From Candidatus Nanopelagicaceae bacterium (GTDB lineage Bacteria > Actinomycetota > Actinomycetes > Nanopelagicales > Nanopelagicaceae): a stretch of DNA of 64,000 nucleotides. A model generated the notes under the pieces. The model searched no databases. It saw only the letters and a list, made by a program, of their open reading frames with translations, and was not told where the DNA came from. The DNA lies in assembly GCA_018883365.1 (NCBI GenBank), contig VEQF01000003.1:47672-111671 (forward strand), given 5' to 3'. A program made the translations under genes and the position numbers. Each line of letters opens with the position of its first letter. Within the stretch, counting starts at the first letter, position 1. Below, piece after piece: positions 45,012 to 53,526 of the stretch.

Positions 45012-45527
45012 TTACGCCCCGCGTAACTTGCGACGGGCAGCTAGCTCGTCACCTGCATCACTATTCGCAACCGTTGCAGATCCATCATTAGGATCTTCGG
45101 CCTGGAGATGCAATAGCGAGCCTTCAACCTCATTCCAAACTTTGCCAATAGCAATTCCAAATACGCCCTGGCCGCCTTGAAGTAAGTCGATTATTTCCTC
45201 TGAGTTGGTGCATTCATAAATCGACGCGCCATCACTCATAAGAGTGATGCGAGCCAAGTCCTCTACGCCACGTTCTCTTAAATGAGTTACGGCGGTTCGA
45301 ATATTCTGCAACGAAACTCCGGTGTCCAGAAGTCTTTTTACAATCTTTAAAACCAAAATATCTTTGAAGCCATAAAGTCTGGCACTTCCAGAACCAGCTG
45401 CTCCCCTTACCGTTGGCTCTACCAATCCAGTGCGGGCCCAATAATCTAATTGTCGATATGAAATACCTGCAGCTGCGCAGGCTGAGGCGCCACGGTAACC
45501 AAGCTCTTGATTGTCATTTGAGCTCAT
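45012..45527 (-). CDS. MerR-family regulator beside gcvP (Rv1830/McdR-like)
   Basis: A 171-residue regulator with an N-terminal MerR winged helix (about 8-80): [24 protein letters not shown], then the wing [18 protein letters not shown], followed by a coiled dimerisation helix ([21 protein letters not shown]). The C-terminal part lacks metal-binding cysteines. Gene order matches mycobacterial Rv1830, reported to influence cell division; that role is carried over only by position and similarity. The 169-nt region upstream contains inverted repeats that may be its operator. Confidence 0.85.
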   Translation of the reverse strand: MSSNDNQELGYRGASACAAAGISYRQLDYWARTGLVEPTVRGAAGSGSARLYGFKDILVLKIVKRLLDTGVSLQNIRTAVTHLRERGVEDLARITLMSDGASIYECTNSEEIIDLLQGGQGVFGIAIGKVWNEVEGSLLHLQAEDPNDGSATVANSDAGDELAARRKLRGA

Positions 45528-45629
45528 GAGGGGAAGCCTCGCATATCTACTAGTTCTGGGGAACCGTTAAACATCAATTCAGTAAATGAATCAACAATTA
45601 ACGTAGTAGGAGAAAGGTAGAACCCCTGG

Positions 45630-45666
45630 TTGAGGGTTTCAACAACCGACACACATGAAACCTCAA
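45630..45666. promoter_or_regulatory. Imperfect inverted repeat in the MerR upstream region
   Basis: TTGAGGGTTTCA (45630-45641) faces TGAAACCTCAA (45656-45666) across a 14-base spacer. A second dyad, AAACCTC/GAGGTTT (45658-45664 with 45670-45676), overlaps the right arm. It lies in the 169-nt gap between the nuclease and MerR genes. MerR-family proteins bind such dyads, so autoregulation is plausible. The rest of the gap shows no gene. Confidence 0.4.
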
Positions 45667-45696
45667 GTAGAGGTTTAAGCTTCTTTAAACCAGCCT

Positions 45697-46182
45697 TTAG
45701 CTAGCGAAATCCTCTGGGTTTATCTGATCTAGGAACTCTTTGAACTTCTCAACCTCATCTTCGGCCTGTTCTGGGATTTCAATCCCGGCCTCCCCTAACA
45801 GTTCTTCACTAGCCAGGATTGGCGAGCCGGTTCGAAGCGCCAATGCGATTGCATCGCTTGGGCGTGCCGAAATCTGTACGTTCTGAGCTGACCCAGTGCC
45901 AGAGAAATTCAATTGCGCGTAGAAGATGCCATCTCTCATCTCGGTAAGTTGAACTGAGACTAATTCAGCTCCCAAAGATTCCAAGACATCCTTCATTAGG
46001 TCATGAGTCAACGGACGTGGAGGTGCGACACCCTGCTGAGCAAATGCAATTGCCGTTGCTTCGACCGCGCCAATCCAAATAGGAAGGTAACGAGGACCAC
46101 CGATTTCCTTCAACAGCACGATCGGTTGGTTTGAGGGCATTTCAACTCTCACGCCAACTACATCAACCGCGTGAAAATTCAT
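45697..46182 (-). CDS. Bifunctional nuclease-domain protein
   Basis: A 161-residue protein of the BFN (DUF151) family, some members of which cleave RNA and DNA. Family landmarks are VDVVGVRVEMPSNQPIVLLK, RYLPIWIGAVEATAIAFA, RPLTHDLMKDVLESLGAEL and ISARPSDAIALALRTGSPI. In actinobacteria it is conserved between ftsR and the second MerR gene. The ATG overlaps the ftsR stop by 4 nt. Its cellular role here is unknown. Confidence 0.9.
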   Translation of the reverse strand: MNFHAVDVVGVRVEMPSNQPIVLLKEIGGPRYLPIWIGAVEATAIAFAQQGVAPPRPLTHDLMKDVLESLGAELVSVQLTEMRDGIFYAQLNFSGTGSAQNVQISARPSDAIALALRTGSPILASEELLGEAGIEIPEQAEDEVEKFKEFLDQINPEDFAS

Positions 46183-46892
46183 CGAGCGCGATTCAATCCT
46201 GATCGAACTAAAGCTGCATGTAACTTAACTGACAGAGAAGCAATCTCTCTGGATACTTCCTGAGCTCGCGCCTTCGAATCAGGATTCTTCTGACGCAACA
46301 AAGGGGTGATGATTTGCTCGACCAAACCAACCTCGCGATCTGCTGCAGTCTTGAAAGCTCTCAAGTGGCGTCCTTCGATTCCAAATGCTGAAATCTCGGC
46401 AACTACCTTTGCAACTATGAGTGAATCAGCGTCGTAGTAACGACCCTTTATCTGAATCAAACCATAGCCTTCAAGCTCCACTAATTGCTCTTCAGAAATT
46501 CCCGAACTGCTCAATAATTCATCACGAGATAGTTTTAACTCACTCTGCTCAATGAATGAGTTCGGTGTTAAACCATTATCAACTGTGGTTAGACGTGGCG
46601 TTGGTGCGGAGCCAGCTGTTTGTGATGGTTGCAAACCCCGATCCATCGCTTCTAAATTATCTTTGATGACTTTCAATGGTAAATACTGATCACGTTGTGC
46701 AAGCAATACATAACGAAGTCGCTCAAGATCAGCGGTTGTAAATTTCCGGTATCCCGATGGAGTTCTTTGCGGTTCAATCAAGCCTTCTGATTCGAGGAAT
46801 CGAATCTTTGAAATCGTGACATCAGGAAACTCTGAACGAAGCTTTCCTAGAACTTCACCAATGCTCAAATACGCCCGGGCCGGAACACTCAT
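46179..46892 (-). CDS. ftsR: MerR-family regulator FtsR
   Basis: A 237-residue MerR-type regulator. The N-terminal HTH reads YLSIGEVLGKLRSEFPDVT with the wing RTPSGYRKFTTADLERL; a second, poorly defined DNA-binding-like half occupies about residues 125-200 (LSRDELLSSSGISEEQLVEL). In Corynebacterium the homologue FtsR activates ftsZ, and in mycobacteria it is Rv1828. The gene overlaps garA and the nuclease gene by 4 nt each, so the garA-ftsR-nuclease set is a translationally coupled operon. Confidence 0.85.
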   Translation of the reverse strand: MSVPARAYLSIGEVLGKLRSEFPDVTISKIRFLESEGLIEPQRTPSGYRKFTTADLERLRYVLLAQRDQYLPLKVIKDNLEAMDRGLQPSQTAGSAPTPRLTTVDNGLTPNSFIEQSELKLSRDELLSSSGISEEQLVELEGYGLIQIKGRYYDADSLIVAKVVAEISAFGIEGRHLRAFKTAADREVGLVEQIITPLLRQKNPDSKARAQEVSREIASLSVKLHAALVRSGLNRAR

Positions 46893-47335
46893 CCTCTTAC
46901 CTTTCCCCCAACAAAGAAATGCAGTTTGTACTTGCCAATATTTAATTCAGTGCCATCTTTAAGACTGATTTCATTTTCAATCTGGCCGTCTACATAAGTT
47001 CCATTCAAACTGCCGCAATCACGAAGTTGGTATGCCCCATCCTTCTTTTCGATCTCGGCATGCTTTCTGGAAACGGTTATGTCATCAAGGAAGATTTCGT
47101 TTTCCGGCGATCGCCCAATCCTTGTTAAATCAGAGTTGATCAAAAATCTTGCTCCGCGCGCAGGCCCACTCAAAACAATGAGCATCGCCGAACCCTCAGG
47201 CAGGGCAGCGATTACATCTCGCTCAGCTACTGTCGCACCTTCAAGGAGTGCGGATACATGATCTGAAACCGAGCGAAGGGCACCCAAGTTAATGGTCGTG
47301 GTGAGATCATGATTGGTGGATTTTTTGCTCTCCAC
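46889..47335 (-). CDS. garA: FHA-domain regulator GarA
   Basis: GarA (OdhI) switches 2-oxoglutarate metabolism under control of Ser/Thr kinases. The 148 residues have an N-terminal tail with a threonine cluster (LTTTINLG), at the place of the kinase-phosphorylated threonines, and a C-terminal FHA domain with TRIGRSPENEIFLDD, VSRKHAEIE and CGSLNGTYVDG. Phosphorylation here is inferred from family knowledge. The GTG follows a GGGGGAG stretch. It opens the operon with ftsR and the nuclease, next to gcvH. Confidence 0.9.
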   Translation of the reverse strand: MESKKSTNHDLTTTINLGALRSVSDHVSALLEGATVAERDVIAALPEGSAMLIVLSGPARGARFLINSDLTRIGRSPENEIFLDDITVSRKHAEIEKKDGAYQLRDCGSLNGTYVDGQIENEISLKDGTELNIGKYKLHFFVGGKVRG

Positions 47336-47412
47336 TATCTCCCCCGTCCCCAGACTCTTTGAAACCTAACCTTAACGTTGAGGCTCACACTAGGGTGAGA
47401 GCTGCCCACGCG

Positions 47413-47796
47413 TCAAGCGGTCAAAGCTTGATAACCAGCGCTGTCCAGCAAGGATGACAACTCATCAGCGTTGGAGATCTCAACCTCATAAATCCAACCC
47501 GCACCATATGGGTCTTGGTTTAACGATTCCGGAGCAGAGTCAAGTGATTCATTAACGGCTACAACTGAGCCACTAAGTGGAGCGTAAATTTCAGAGACGC
47601 TCTTTGTTGATTCAACCTCACCACAAACTTTTCCTTGCACGTGATTATCGCCAACTTTTGGAAGCTGAATATAAACAATGTCACCTAAAGCGCTTTGCGC
47701 ATAGTCGGTTATGCCAACACGATAACGCCCCGCACCACTTTCAGAAATCCACTCATGTTCCTTTGTGTATTTCAATTCTGCAGGTACCTGTGACAT
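47413..47796 (-). CDS. gcvH: Glycine cleavage system H protein
   Basis: GcvH carries the lipoyl-bound aminomethyl group between GcvP, GcvT and the dihydrolipoyl dehydrogenase. The 127 residues start LKYTKEHEWISESG, and the lipoylated lysine is in EVESTKSVSEIYAPLSG. The length is normal. AAAGGAAG precedes the ATG. It lies 10 nt after the phosphatidyltransferase gene and 77 nt before garA, a gap with a short CTCAC/GTGAG hairpin. Confidence 0.96.
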   Translation of the reverse strand: MSQVPAELKYTKEHEWISESGAGRYRVGITDYAQSALGDIVYIQLPKVGDNHVQGKVCGEVESTKSVSEIYAPLSGSVVAVNESLDSAPESLNQDPYGAGWIYEVEISNADELSSLLDSAGYQALTA

Positions 47797-47806
47797 TTGC
47801 TTCCTT

Positions 47807-48361
47807 TCAAAACCCAGTGTTTTTCAAAGTTCGAAATCCAGCGCGAGCGTAACCGATTCCGGTCCATAGATATAACGCAATGCCCCACCCAGCAAAACTC
47901 CAACCCGCCACAAAGGCGGCGTTTGCAACCCAGCCGGTAGAGGTTTCGGTAAGCAAAAGCAAGGGAAGGGCATAAAGCAGATTGAAGGTTGCGGCCTTGC
48001 CAAGATATGTAACTTTCCATGGCCCATGGCCTTTACCTTTTAACATTGCCAAAATAATGCCCAAGGTTAAATCTCTAGTAACGATTAAAGCCACAACCCA
48101 TGAAGGGATGACTGCTGTGTAAAGCATGGCTATCAGTACCGTGATTATGTACAAACGATCTACGGCCGGATCAAGCAGCTCTCCCAACCGACTCTCTTGA
48201 TTCCAAGCTCGGGCGAGTTTTCCATCGAAATAATCTGTCGCGCCAGCAACCATCAAGGTAACGACCGCCCATTCCAATTGATCTGTTACCAAGACGAGCC
48301 AGAGAAACACGGGAATTCCGAGCGCGCGAAGCCCAGTGAGCAGGTTAGGAATTGTTAACAC
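47807..48361 (-). CDS. CDP-alcohol phosphatidyltransferase
   Basis: A 184-residue membrane enzyme of phospholipid synthesis that transfers a phosphatidyl group from CDP-diacylglycerol to an alcohol (glycerol phosphate, inositol phosphate or a phospholipid head). The metal-binding signature is complete: DYFDGKLARAWNQES, then LGELLDPAVD. About five hydrophobic helices are visible. The GTG start is unusual: only one base separates it from the 3' end of tRNA-Pro, and there is no Shine-Dalgarno or TANNNT box. The exact acceptor cannot be told; PgsA-like is the best description. Confidence 0.88.
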   Translation of the reverse strand: MLTIPNLLTGLRALGIPVFLWLVLVTDQLEWAVVTLMVAGATDYFDGKLARAWNQESRLGELLDPAVDRLYIITVLIAMLYTAVIPSWVVALIVTRDLTLGIILAMLKGKGHGPWKVTYLGKAATFNLLYALPLLLLTETSTGWVANAAFVAGWSFAGWGIALYLWTGIGYARAGFRTLKNTGF

Positions 48362-48362
48362 G

Positions 48363-48436
48363 TCGGGACGACAGGATTTGAACCTGCGACCACCAGACCC
48401 CCAGCCTGGTGCGCTACCAAGCTGCGCTACGTCCCG
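48363..48436 (-). tRNA. tRNA-Pro (GGG)
   Basis: The minus strand folds as a 74-nt tRNA. The acceptor stem is CGGGACG paired with CGTCCCG plus discriminator A; the D-arm is GCGCAGCTTGGTAGCGC; the anticodon stem CCAGG/TCTGG carries loop CTGGGGG with anticodon GGG; the T-arm is CAGGTTCAAATCCTG. CCA is not encoded. It lies between cmk-der and the phosphatidyltransferase gene on the same strand; its 3' end is one base from the next start codon. Confidence 0.95.
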
Positions 48437-48461
48437 TAAAGCTTGTCAGGCAGAGCCGATA

Positions 48462-50432
48462 CTAGCGTTCGCGAATGCGCACCGAAACGCGTATCGGTGA
48501 GCCGGAGAACCCGAACTCTTCCCGCAATCTGCGTTCAATAAATCGGCGATACGAAGCCTCCAAAAACTCCGTTGCAAAGATTACGAAAGTAGGCGGAGCT
48601 ACTCCGGCCTGAGTGGCAAAAAGGATTTTAGGTTGCTTGCCACCTCTAATAGGTGGTGGATTGCTGCCAATTAACTGACCTAAGAATGCGTTCAACTTCG
48701 CGGTAGGAATCCGCTTTTCCCAGCTTTCGAGTGACCTTTCAATTGCTGGAAGCAACTTGTCCTTATGCCACCCAGTTTTCGCTGAAATATTCACTCGCTC
48801 GGCCCATTCAACTTGATCAAAATTCCGATCGCTCTCCTTATCCAAGGCAACCCGTCGGTCTTCATCAACTAGATCCCATTTATTCATGCCGACCACTAAT
48901 GCCTTGCCGGAATCTTCAACCAAAGAAATGATTCGCAAATCTTGTTCGGTGATCGGAATCGAAGCATCGATAATCATGATAACCACTTCAGCATTTTCAA
49001 TCGCTCGCTCCGTACGCAAAGCGGCGTAATAATCTGAGCCAGAGGCTTGATGAGCGCGACGCCTAATTCCAGCTGTATCAATGAAACGCCAAGTTTTATC
49101 ACCTAGATCAATCAATTCATCTATTGGATCTCTTGTTGTTCCTTCAGCATCATCAACTAATGCTCTTACTGAACCAGCAAAGGAGTTGAGCAAACTGCTT
49201 TTGCCTACATTCGGTCTTCCGACAATGGCAATTCTTCTGTAGCCATCATCCATGCGACCTTGGCCAACTTCTGGAAGTCTCGAAACAATCTCATCTAACA
49301 AATCTCCACTGCCACGACCATGGGCCGCGGAAATAAAGTAAGGCTCTCCTAATCCCAAGTTCCAAAGCGCATGCGCTTCCAATTCATCCTTTTCACTATC
49401 AACTTTATTGGCAATCAACATAACCGGCTTGCGACTCTTGCGTAAAACAGAGATAAACGCATCATCATCAGATTGCTGCCCCACTTGCGCATCGACCACA
49501 AACAAAACTAAATCTGCATCAACAATTGCTGACTCTGCCGCCTCCGAAATCTTCAAAGCGATTCCCTCTGCGGTCGGCTCCCATCCTCCGGTATCAACAA
49601 CGAAGAAGGACTTTCCATTCCATTCAGCTTCGTATGAAACTCGATCTCGAGTCACGCCAGGAACATCCTCGATAATCGCTTCTCGCGATCCAATTATTCG
49701 ATTCACTAAAGTAGATTTTCCAACATTTGGCCGTCCGACAATAACTACCTTTGGCAAACCGATAAGTGATCTCTGCTTTAGAACATTCCAAATGTAATCG
49801 ACTGTTTCATTCAAAGTTAGATTAGTTGAATCAACCACAATCGCATCTTCGGCCTTTTTCAGCGGAGATATAGCACGACTGGAATCTTGCTGGTCTCTAG
49901 TTTGCAAAGATTCTGCAACTTGTTCAGTGTTTCCTTTTGAGATATTTGAGCTTTGCTCCTCTAAGTCTCGACGAATTGCACGAGCATTAATGTCCGCCTG
50001 TAACCACACTTTCAATTGCGCATTTGGACATACGACTGTGCCGATATCTCTGCCTTCAACAACAATTCCATTTTTCGCACTGTCAATAATTCGGTGTTGC
50101 AATCCAAGCAGGAATTGCCTTAGCTCTGGCCATGCACTCACTCGACTAACCGCAGATGTCACCTCGGCTGACCTAATGTCTTGCGAAATATCAATTCCAC
50201 CACAAAGTGTTATGGGTTGATCTGGATCTGTCTTAAAAACAATCGGAAATTTCTCTAGTGCTGCAACTAAATCATTTGCATCATCTATAGTTTCTCGAAT
50301 AGCTAACCAAGTTGCAGCTCTATATAAAGCCCCGGTATCTAAATAAAGCCAACCAGCCCGTTTAGCGATAGCGCGAGAGGTAGATGATTTTCCAGAACCG
50401 CTTGGACCATCCATCGCAACAACAACGGTCAT
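48462..50432 (-). CDS. Cytidylate kinase - GTPase Der fusion
   Basis: One 656-residue polypeptide joins two normally separate proteins. Residues 1-215 are cytidylate kinase (P-loop [21 protein letters not shown]-binding [13 protein letters not shown]). Residues from about 225 are the ribosome-assembly GTPase Der/EngA, with two G domains ([12 protein letters not shown] and [16 protein letters not shown] and NKWD) and a C-terminal KH-like domain. The linker has no stop or frameshift. The ATG at 50432 overlaps the tyrA stop by 4 nt; the frame stays open further upstream, but that stretch lies within tyrA and has no kinase features. Such fusions are known in some actinobacteria. Confidence 0.93.
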   Translation of the reverse strand: MTVVVAMDGPSGSGKSSTSRAIAKRAGWLYLDTGALYRAATWLAIRETIDDANDLVAALEKFPIVFKTDPDQPITLCGGIDISQDIRSAEVTSAVSRVSAWPELRQFLLGLQHRIIDSAKNGIVVEGRDIGTVVCPNAQLKVWLQADINARAIRRDLEEQSSNISKGNTEQVAESLQTRDQQDSSRAISPLKKAEDAIVVDSTNLTLNETVDYIWNVLKQRSLIGLPKVVIVGRPNVGKSTLVNRIIGSREAIIEDVPGVTRDRVSYEAEWNGKSFFVVDTGGWEPTAEGIALKISEAAESAIVDADLVLFVVDAQVGQQSDDDAFISVLRKSRKPVMLIANKVDSEKDELEAHALWNLGLGEPYFISAAHGRGSGDLLDEIVSRLPEVGQGRMDDGYRRIAIVGRPNVGKSSLLNSFAGSVRALVDDAEGTTRDPIDELIDLGDKTWRFIDTAGIRRRAHQASGSDYYAALRTERAIENAEVVIMIIDASIPITEQDLRIISLVEDSGKALVVGMNKWDLVDEDRRVALDKESDRNFDQVEWAERVNISAKTGWHKDKLLPAIERSLESWEKRIPTAKLNAFLGQLIGSNPPPIRGGKQPKILFATQAGVAPPTFVIFATEFLEASYRRFIERRLREEFGFSGSPIRVSVRIRER

Positions 50433-51499
50433 CGCTGATGAACCTTCCAATCTTTTGCAATTAAATGATTCTTTACGATTTGAGCATCTTCTGGTGAAAA
50501 AGCCAGCGTAATTAAACCAGTTAATTGACCAGGAGAATGTTCGATACTTAAGTCCTCGATATTTGCATTTAACTTTGCGCACTCATTGAACAGCTCACTT
50601 AAAGCGCCAGGTTCATCTTTGATCACAATTAATAGATGGGTGTAATTTCGCGGCTTTGCGCCGTGTTTTCCACTTATTTTCAACTGACCTGAATTTCCTT
50701 TATTAAAGAAATCCAGAATCGTTTCAGTGTCACCACCTACTAATGCAAGCCGAAAATTTTCAAGTTCACGCTCAAAATCAAGCAAAAAATCACTTACCGA
50801 TGAACTGTTTTCCGTCAGAATTTGCGCCCACAAAGCCCCATCACTGCCTGCAATTCTTGTCATATCCCGCAAACCTTGCCCCGACAATTCAATACCCGAA
50901 GCAAGCTCTGGACTCATTTGAAGAAGTGAACCGGCCAGTATTGTGCTGAGAACCTGAGGGGTGTGAGAAATTTGCGCCATCAGCTCATCATGTTGCTTCG
51001 CATTCATTACGTAAGGCGTTGCTCCTAAAAGCTCTATCAATCCAACAACAATTTCTCTCACCTCAGGCTTTGTGTGTTGGTTCGGGCAAACAACCCAAGC
51101 TCGACCTTGAAATAGATCTGCCTGTGCAGAACTTGCACCAGTTCTCTCGCGGCCAGCCATTGGGTGTGTACCTACAAAACGTTGCGCTATTTCCGTTAAT
51201 CCTTCAACTTCAAGTAGAAGATTATTCTTAACACTGGTGATATCTATAAAGCATGATTGAGGGTTGAGCTCAAACTCATCTTTTAAGGCACCCAAAACGC
51301 TTTGTGGTGGTGTTGCTATCACTACTAAATCCGGCATCTCATTCGATAAAGATTCTCTAAGTAAATCCGAGGCCAGATTCAAAGCAGATTCATCTTTGTC
51401 GTACAAACTCAGGGAAACTCCTTGTTGAGCAAGGGCAAGACCAATAGAGGTGCCGATTAAGCCGGTACCAACAATTCGCACATGATGTATAGCTCCCAC
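50429..51499 (-). CDS. tyrA: Prephenate dehydrogenase with ACT domain
   Basis: TyrA oxidatively decarboxylates prephenate to 4-hydroxyphenylpyruvate for tyrosine synthesis. The 356 residues show the NAD-binding [17 protein letters not shown], the active-site region [14 protein letters not shown] and [15 protein letters not shown], and a C-terminal ACT domain (about 285-356; [16 protein letters not shown]) for feedback control. The GTG follows aroH by 13 nt, so chorismate mutase and prephenate dehydrogenase are made together. The stop overlaps cmk-der. Confidence 0.93.
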   Translation of the reverse strand: MGAIHHVRIVGTGLIGTSIGLALAQQGVSLSLYDKDESALNLASDLLRESLSNEMPDLVVIATPPQSVLGALKDEFELNPQSCFIDITSVKNNLLLEVEGLTEIAQRFVGTHPMAGRERTGASSAQADLFQGRAWVVCPNQHTKPEVREIVVGLIELLGATPYVMNAKQHDELMAQISHTPQVLSTILAGSLLQMSPELASGIELSGQGLRDMTRIAGSDGALWAQILTENSSSVSDFLLDFERELENFRLALVGGDTETILDFFNKGNSGQLKISGKHGAKPRNYTHLLIVIKDEPGALSELFNECAKLNANIEDLSIEHSPGQLTGLITLAFSPEDAQIVKNHLIAKDWKVHQR

Positions 51500-51512
51500 A
51501 AGTACCTATCCC

Positions 51513-51887
51513 CTACTGAGCTATGTTCTGAGAAATATCTTTACGAAGGGATGCGGCTCCTCGTAGATAAATATGGTTGATTTCCTCTTGATTTCGCGAG
51601 GTTTCACAGTGCAGCAACACTCTTATGGTGCGGGGAAGGCTGTTGGGAACATCTATTTCAACCGCACAAATCAATGGGACCATCCCAAGACCCATGTCTC
51701 TCGCAGAAGCGGCTGGGAAATCACTCACCAAATCTGGGGTCGCCGTGAAAAGAACCGAGATTAGATCGGAGCTGCTTAAGTCATTGTTTTTAAGAATGGT
51801 GCTCATCAATTCAATTACGGCGTCCCGCATCTGCTCTTTAGAATCAACCTCAAGTTGAGTTGCTCCGCGGATCGCTCTGACTGCCAC
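51513..51887 (-). CDS. aroH: Chorismate mutase, AroH class
   Basis: AroH converts chorismate to prephenate, the step before TyrA. The 124-residue protein is of the B. subtilis AroH type: VRAIRGATQLEVDSKEQM at the start, LFTATPDLVSDFPAASAR, VPLICAVEIDVPNSLPRTIR with active-site Arg, and VLLHCET. The start is set by promoter geometry: TAAAAT lies six bases before the GTG at 51887, so a TTG two codons earlier falls inside the spacer and is unlikely. It is the first gene of an aroH-tyrA-cmk-der operon, and a repeat array lies directly upstream. Confidence 0.93.
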   Translation of the reverse strand: MAVRAIRGATQLEVDSKEQMRDAVIELMSTILKNNDLSSSDLISVLFTATPDLVSDFPAASARDMGLGMVPLICAVEIDVPNSLPRTIRVLLHCETSRNQEEINHIYLRGAASLRKDISQNIAQ

Positions 51888-51893
51888 TTGCAA

Positions 51894-51899
51894 ATTTTA
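51894..51899 (-). promoter_or_regulatory. -10 box of leaderless aroH promoter
   Basis: TAAAAT on the minus strand, six bases before the GTG at 51887. It is the proximal edge of the 279-nt repeat-bearing gap. Confidence 0.6.
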
Positions 51900-51939
51900 C
51901 CTTCTCAGAGGATTAATGCGCGGAAGCGTTTAAGTGTTT

Positions 51940-52133
51940 TGTCTATAAATTACTAAAACGGTATCCGTGGAGGAAATAATTATCGACATTTTTATTCCAA
52001 CAGGATTGGATTCTCGAATTGTCGATAAATAGTTAATGATTGGCACGAGCACGCTCACTTATGTCGATAAATAGATTATCCGCTGGGAGGCTATTGTCGA
52101 TAAAACGGTTTATAGGTATTACGAATAACGACA
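51940..52133. repeat. Phased array of TGTCGATAA-type 9-mers
   Basis: Exact TGTCGATAA occurs at 52020-52028, 52062-52070 and 52095-52103 on the plus strand and at 51980-51988 on the minus strand. A one-mismatch copy (TGTCTATAA) is at 51940-51948, and a two-mismatch inverted copy is at 52125-52133. Centre-to-centre steps are about 40, 40, 42, 33 and 30 bp, near whole helical turns. The two plus copies at 52020 and 52062 extend to TGTCGATAAATAG. The array fills the gap between aroH and rluB, upstream of the aroH promoter. Its function is unknown. Confidence 0.7.
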
Positions 52134-52150
52134 AATTGTTTTATAGCTTT

Positions 52151-52177
52151 AACTATTTATAGAAAGAACTATTTATA
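52151..52177. repeat. AACTATTTATA direct repeat beside the 9-mer array
   Basis: AACTATTTATA occurs at 52151-52161 and 52167-52177, 16 bp apart. Its reverse complement, TATAAATAGTT, resembles the 3' extension (GATAAATAGTT) of the array copy at 52020. The second copy runs into the rluB stop codon. Confidence 0.6.
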
Positions 52178-52907
52178 AATTTACAATTTCCTGCGGGTTC
52201 AGGGCACGCCATCTACCGGCCGGCAGCTCCCCTAGCTTTATAGATCCTATGGCGGTCCGAACCAACCTAACTACTGGATTACCCAACTCTTCAAAAATTC
52301 TTCTAACGATTTGGTTTCGACCTTCGTGAATTACCAGTTCCACCCATGCACCTCTCCGGTGAACCTCTAAAGGCTTGGCAAGCCCATCCTCTAGCTCCAC
52401 ACCCTTTTTTAATGATTCAATCATGCTGGAGGTGACCTCTTTTTCACACAAAACAAGATAGGTCTTGCGGACCCCGAAAGATGGGTGGGTAGCCTCATGT
52501 GCCCAACCCCCATCATTAGTGAGAATAATGAGACCTTCACTCTCCTTATCCAGTCGGCCCACATGAAACAGCCGATCCGGCCAATCACCAAAAAATTCCG
52601 CGAGGGAGGCTCGGCCTTCAGGGTCTGACATGGTGGACAAAATGCCTTTAGGTTTATGAAACGCTAAATAAGTTTTGGTTGTTTTACTGTTTATTAACTC
52701 ACCGTCAACTTGAACTTTATTGTTTATCGGGTCAATTTTGGTACCAAGGATGCGAACTGTCCGTCCATCCACCTGAACTCGACCCGCCAGAATTATCTCT
52801 TCGCAGGCCCGACGACTGGCTACGCCGCAATCAGCCATAAACTTCTGAAGTCGAACGAGCTCTGAACCTTTTTCTTCTTTATTGGATATTTTTCGGGAGC
52901 CGCTCAT
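52173..52907 (-). CDS. rluB: 23S rRNA pseudouridine synthase (RluB/RsuA family)
   Basis: A 244-residue pseudouridine synthase. The N-terminal S4 RNA-binding domain (about 15-65) reads VRLQKFMADCGVASRRACEE; the catalytic domain has HVGRLDKESEGLIILTNDG with the active-site Asp, and HEGRNQIVRRIFEELG near the C-terminus. RluB-type (23S U2605) is the likely target given the scpB neighbour; an RsuA-like 16S target is less likely. TACAAT six bases before the ATG indicates its own leaderless promoter. Confidence 0.9.
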   Translation of the reverse strand: MSGSRKISNKEEKGSELVRLQKFMADCGVASRRACEEIILAGRVQVDGRTVRILGTKIDPINNKVQVDGELINSKTTKTYLAFHKPKGILSTMSDPEGRASLAEFFGDWPDRLFHVGRLDKESEGLIILTNDGGWAHEATHPSFGVRKTYLVLCEKEVTSSMIESLKKGVELEDGLAKPLEVHRRGAWVELVIHEGRNQIVRRIFEELGNPVVRLVRTAIGSIKLGELPAGRWRALNPQEIVNL

Positions 52908-52913
52908 AGGCCA

Positions 52914-52919
52914 ATTGTA
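52914..52919 (-). promoter_or_regulatory. -10 box of leaderless rluB promoter
   Basis: TACAAT on the minus strand, six bases before the rluB ATG at 52907, in the 61-nt gap after scpB. Confidence 0.6.
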
Positions 52920-52968
52920 GAGGCATTATTGGTGACGCTTTACTGGACAACGAACGCAGGATAAAAAG

Positions 52969-53526
52969 CTATTCCGTAAGTGAAGCGATAACCTCATCAA
53001 GTCCATCAACATCAGGCAGGAATGGAGCAAGCGCTGGAAGATCCTCAACCCGATTAACCCCGATACGCTCTAAAAACAGATGGGTTGTTCGATAGAGAAT
53101 CGCGCCGGTTTCATTTTCTACACCGCACTCCTCCACAAGTCCACGGGTCACAAGGGTCTTCATAACCGCCTCAACGTTGACTCCACGGATCGCTGAAACT
53201 CGCGCTCTGGAGATCGGTTGCCGGTAGGCAATAACAGCCAGGGTTTCTAACGCAGCTTGCGTTAGTTTCGCCTGCTGACCATCAAGGACAAATTTCTCCA
53301 CAAGCGGAGCAAATTCGGGGTTTGAGTAAAAGCGCCATCCGCCGGCGATCTGCTTAAGTGCAAAACCTCTACCTTCAGCTTCATATTCGGCACTTAGTGC
53401 ATTCAGAGTTTCCAAGATTTGCTCGGTGGGAATTTCGATTATCTGAGCTAAAACCACCTCTGAAATCGGCTCTTCAACCACCATCAAAATAGCCTCGATG
53501 GACCTGGCGATCTCGCGATTAATCAT
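52969..53526 (-). CDS. scpB: Segregation and condensation protein B
   Basis: ScpB is a kleisin-associated winged-helix protein of the SMC-ScpAB condensin. The 185 residues contain two winged helices: SIEAILMVVEEPISEVVLAQ near the start, and ALETLAVIAYRQPISRARVSAIRGVN, the family's most conserved stretch, followed by TRGLVEECG. The gene overlaps scpA by 8 nt, so the two subunits are translated together. rluB follows after 61 nt. Confidence 0.94.
   Translation of the reverse strand: MINREIARSIEAILMVVEEPISEVVLAQIIEIPTEQILETLNALSAEYEAEGRGFALKQIAGGWRFYSNPEFAPLVEKFVLDGQQAKLTQAALETLAVIAYRQPISRARVSAIRGVNVEAVMKTLVTRGLVEECGVENETGAILYRTTHLFLERIGVNRVEDLPALAPFLPDVDGLDEVIASLTE

Noticed and set aside
50433..50582. 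Longer N-terminus for the Cmk-Der fusion
   Set aside because: The extra 50 residues lie inside tyrA in another frame and have no kinase features; the ATG at 50432 overlaps tyrA in the standard ATGA way.
51940..52133. Chromosomal replication origin
   Set aside because: The sites resemble DnaA boxes but differ at a normally conserved base, and dnaA, dnaN, gyrB and rpmH are not near. An accessory site remains possible.
51940..52133. CRISPR array or dif site
   Set aside because: Repeat units are only 9-13 bp, occur in both orientations and lack uniform spacers; no cas gene is present. A dif site would be a single 28-bp element, and this does not match.
52019..52177. Intrinsic terminator for rluB within the repeat-rich gap
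   Set aside because: The stems are AT-rich and lack a GC-rich hairpin followed by a U-run on the minus strand.
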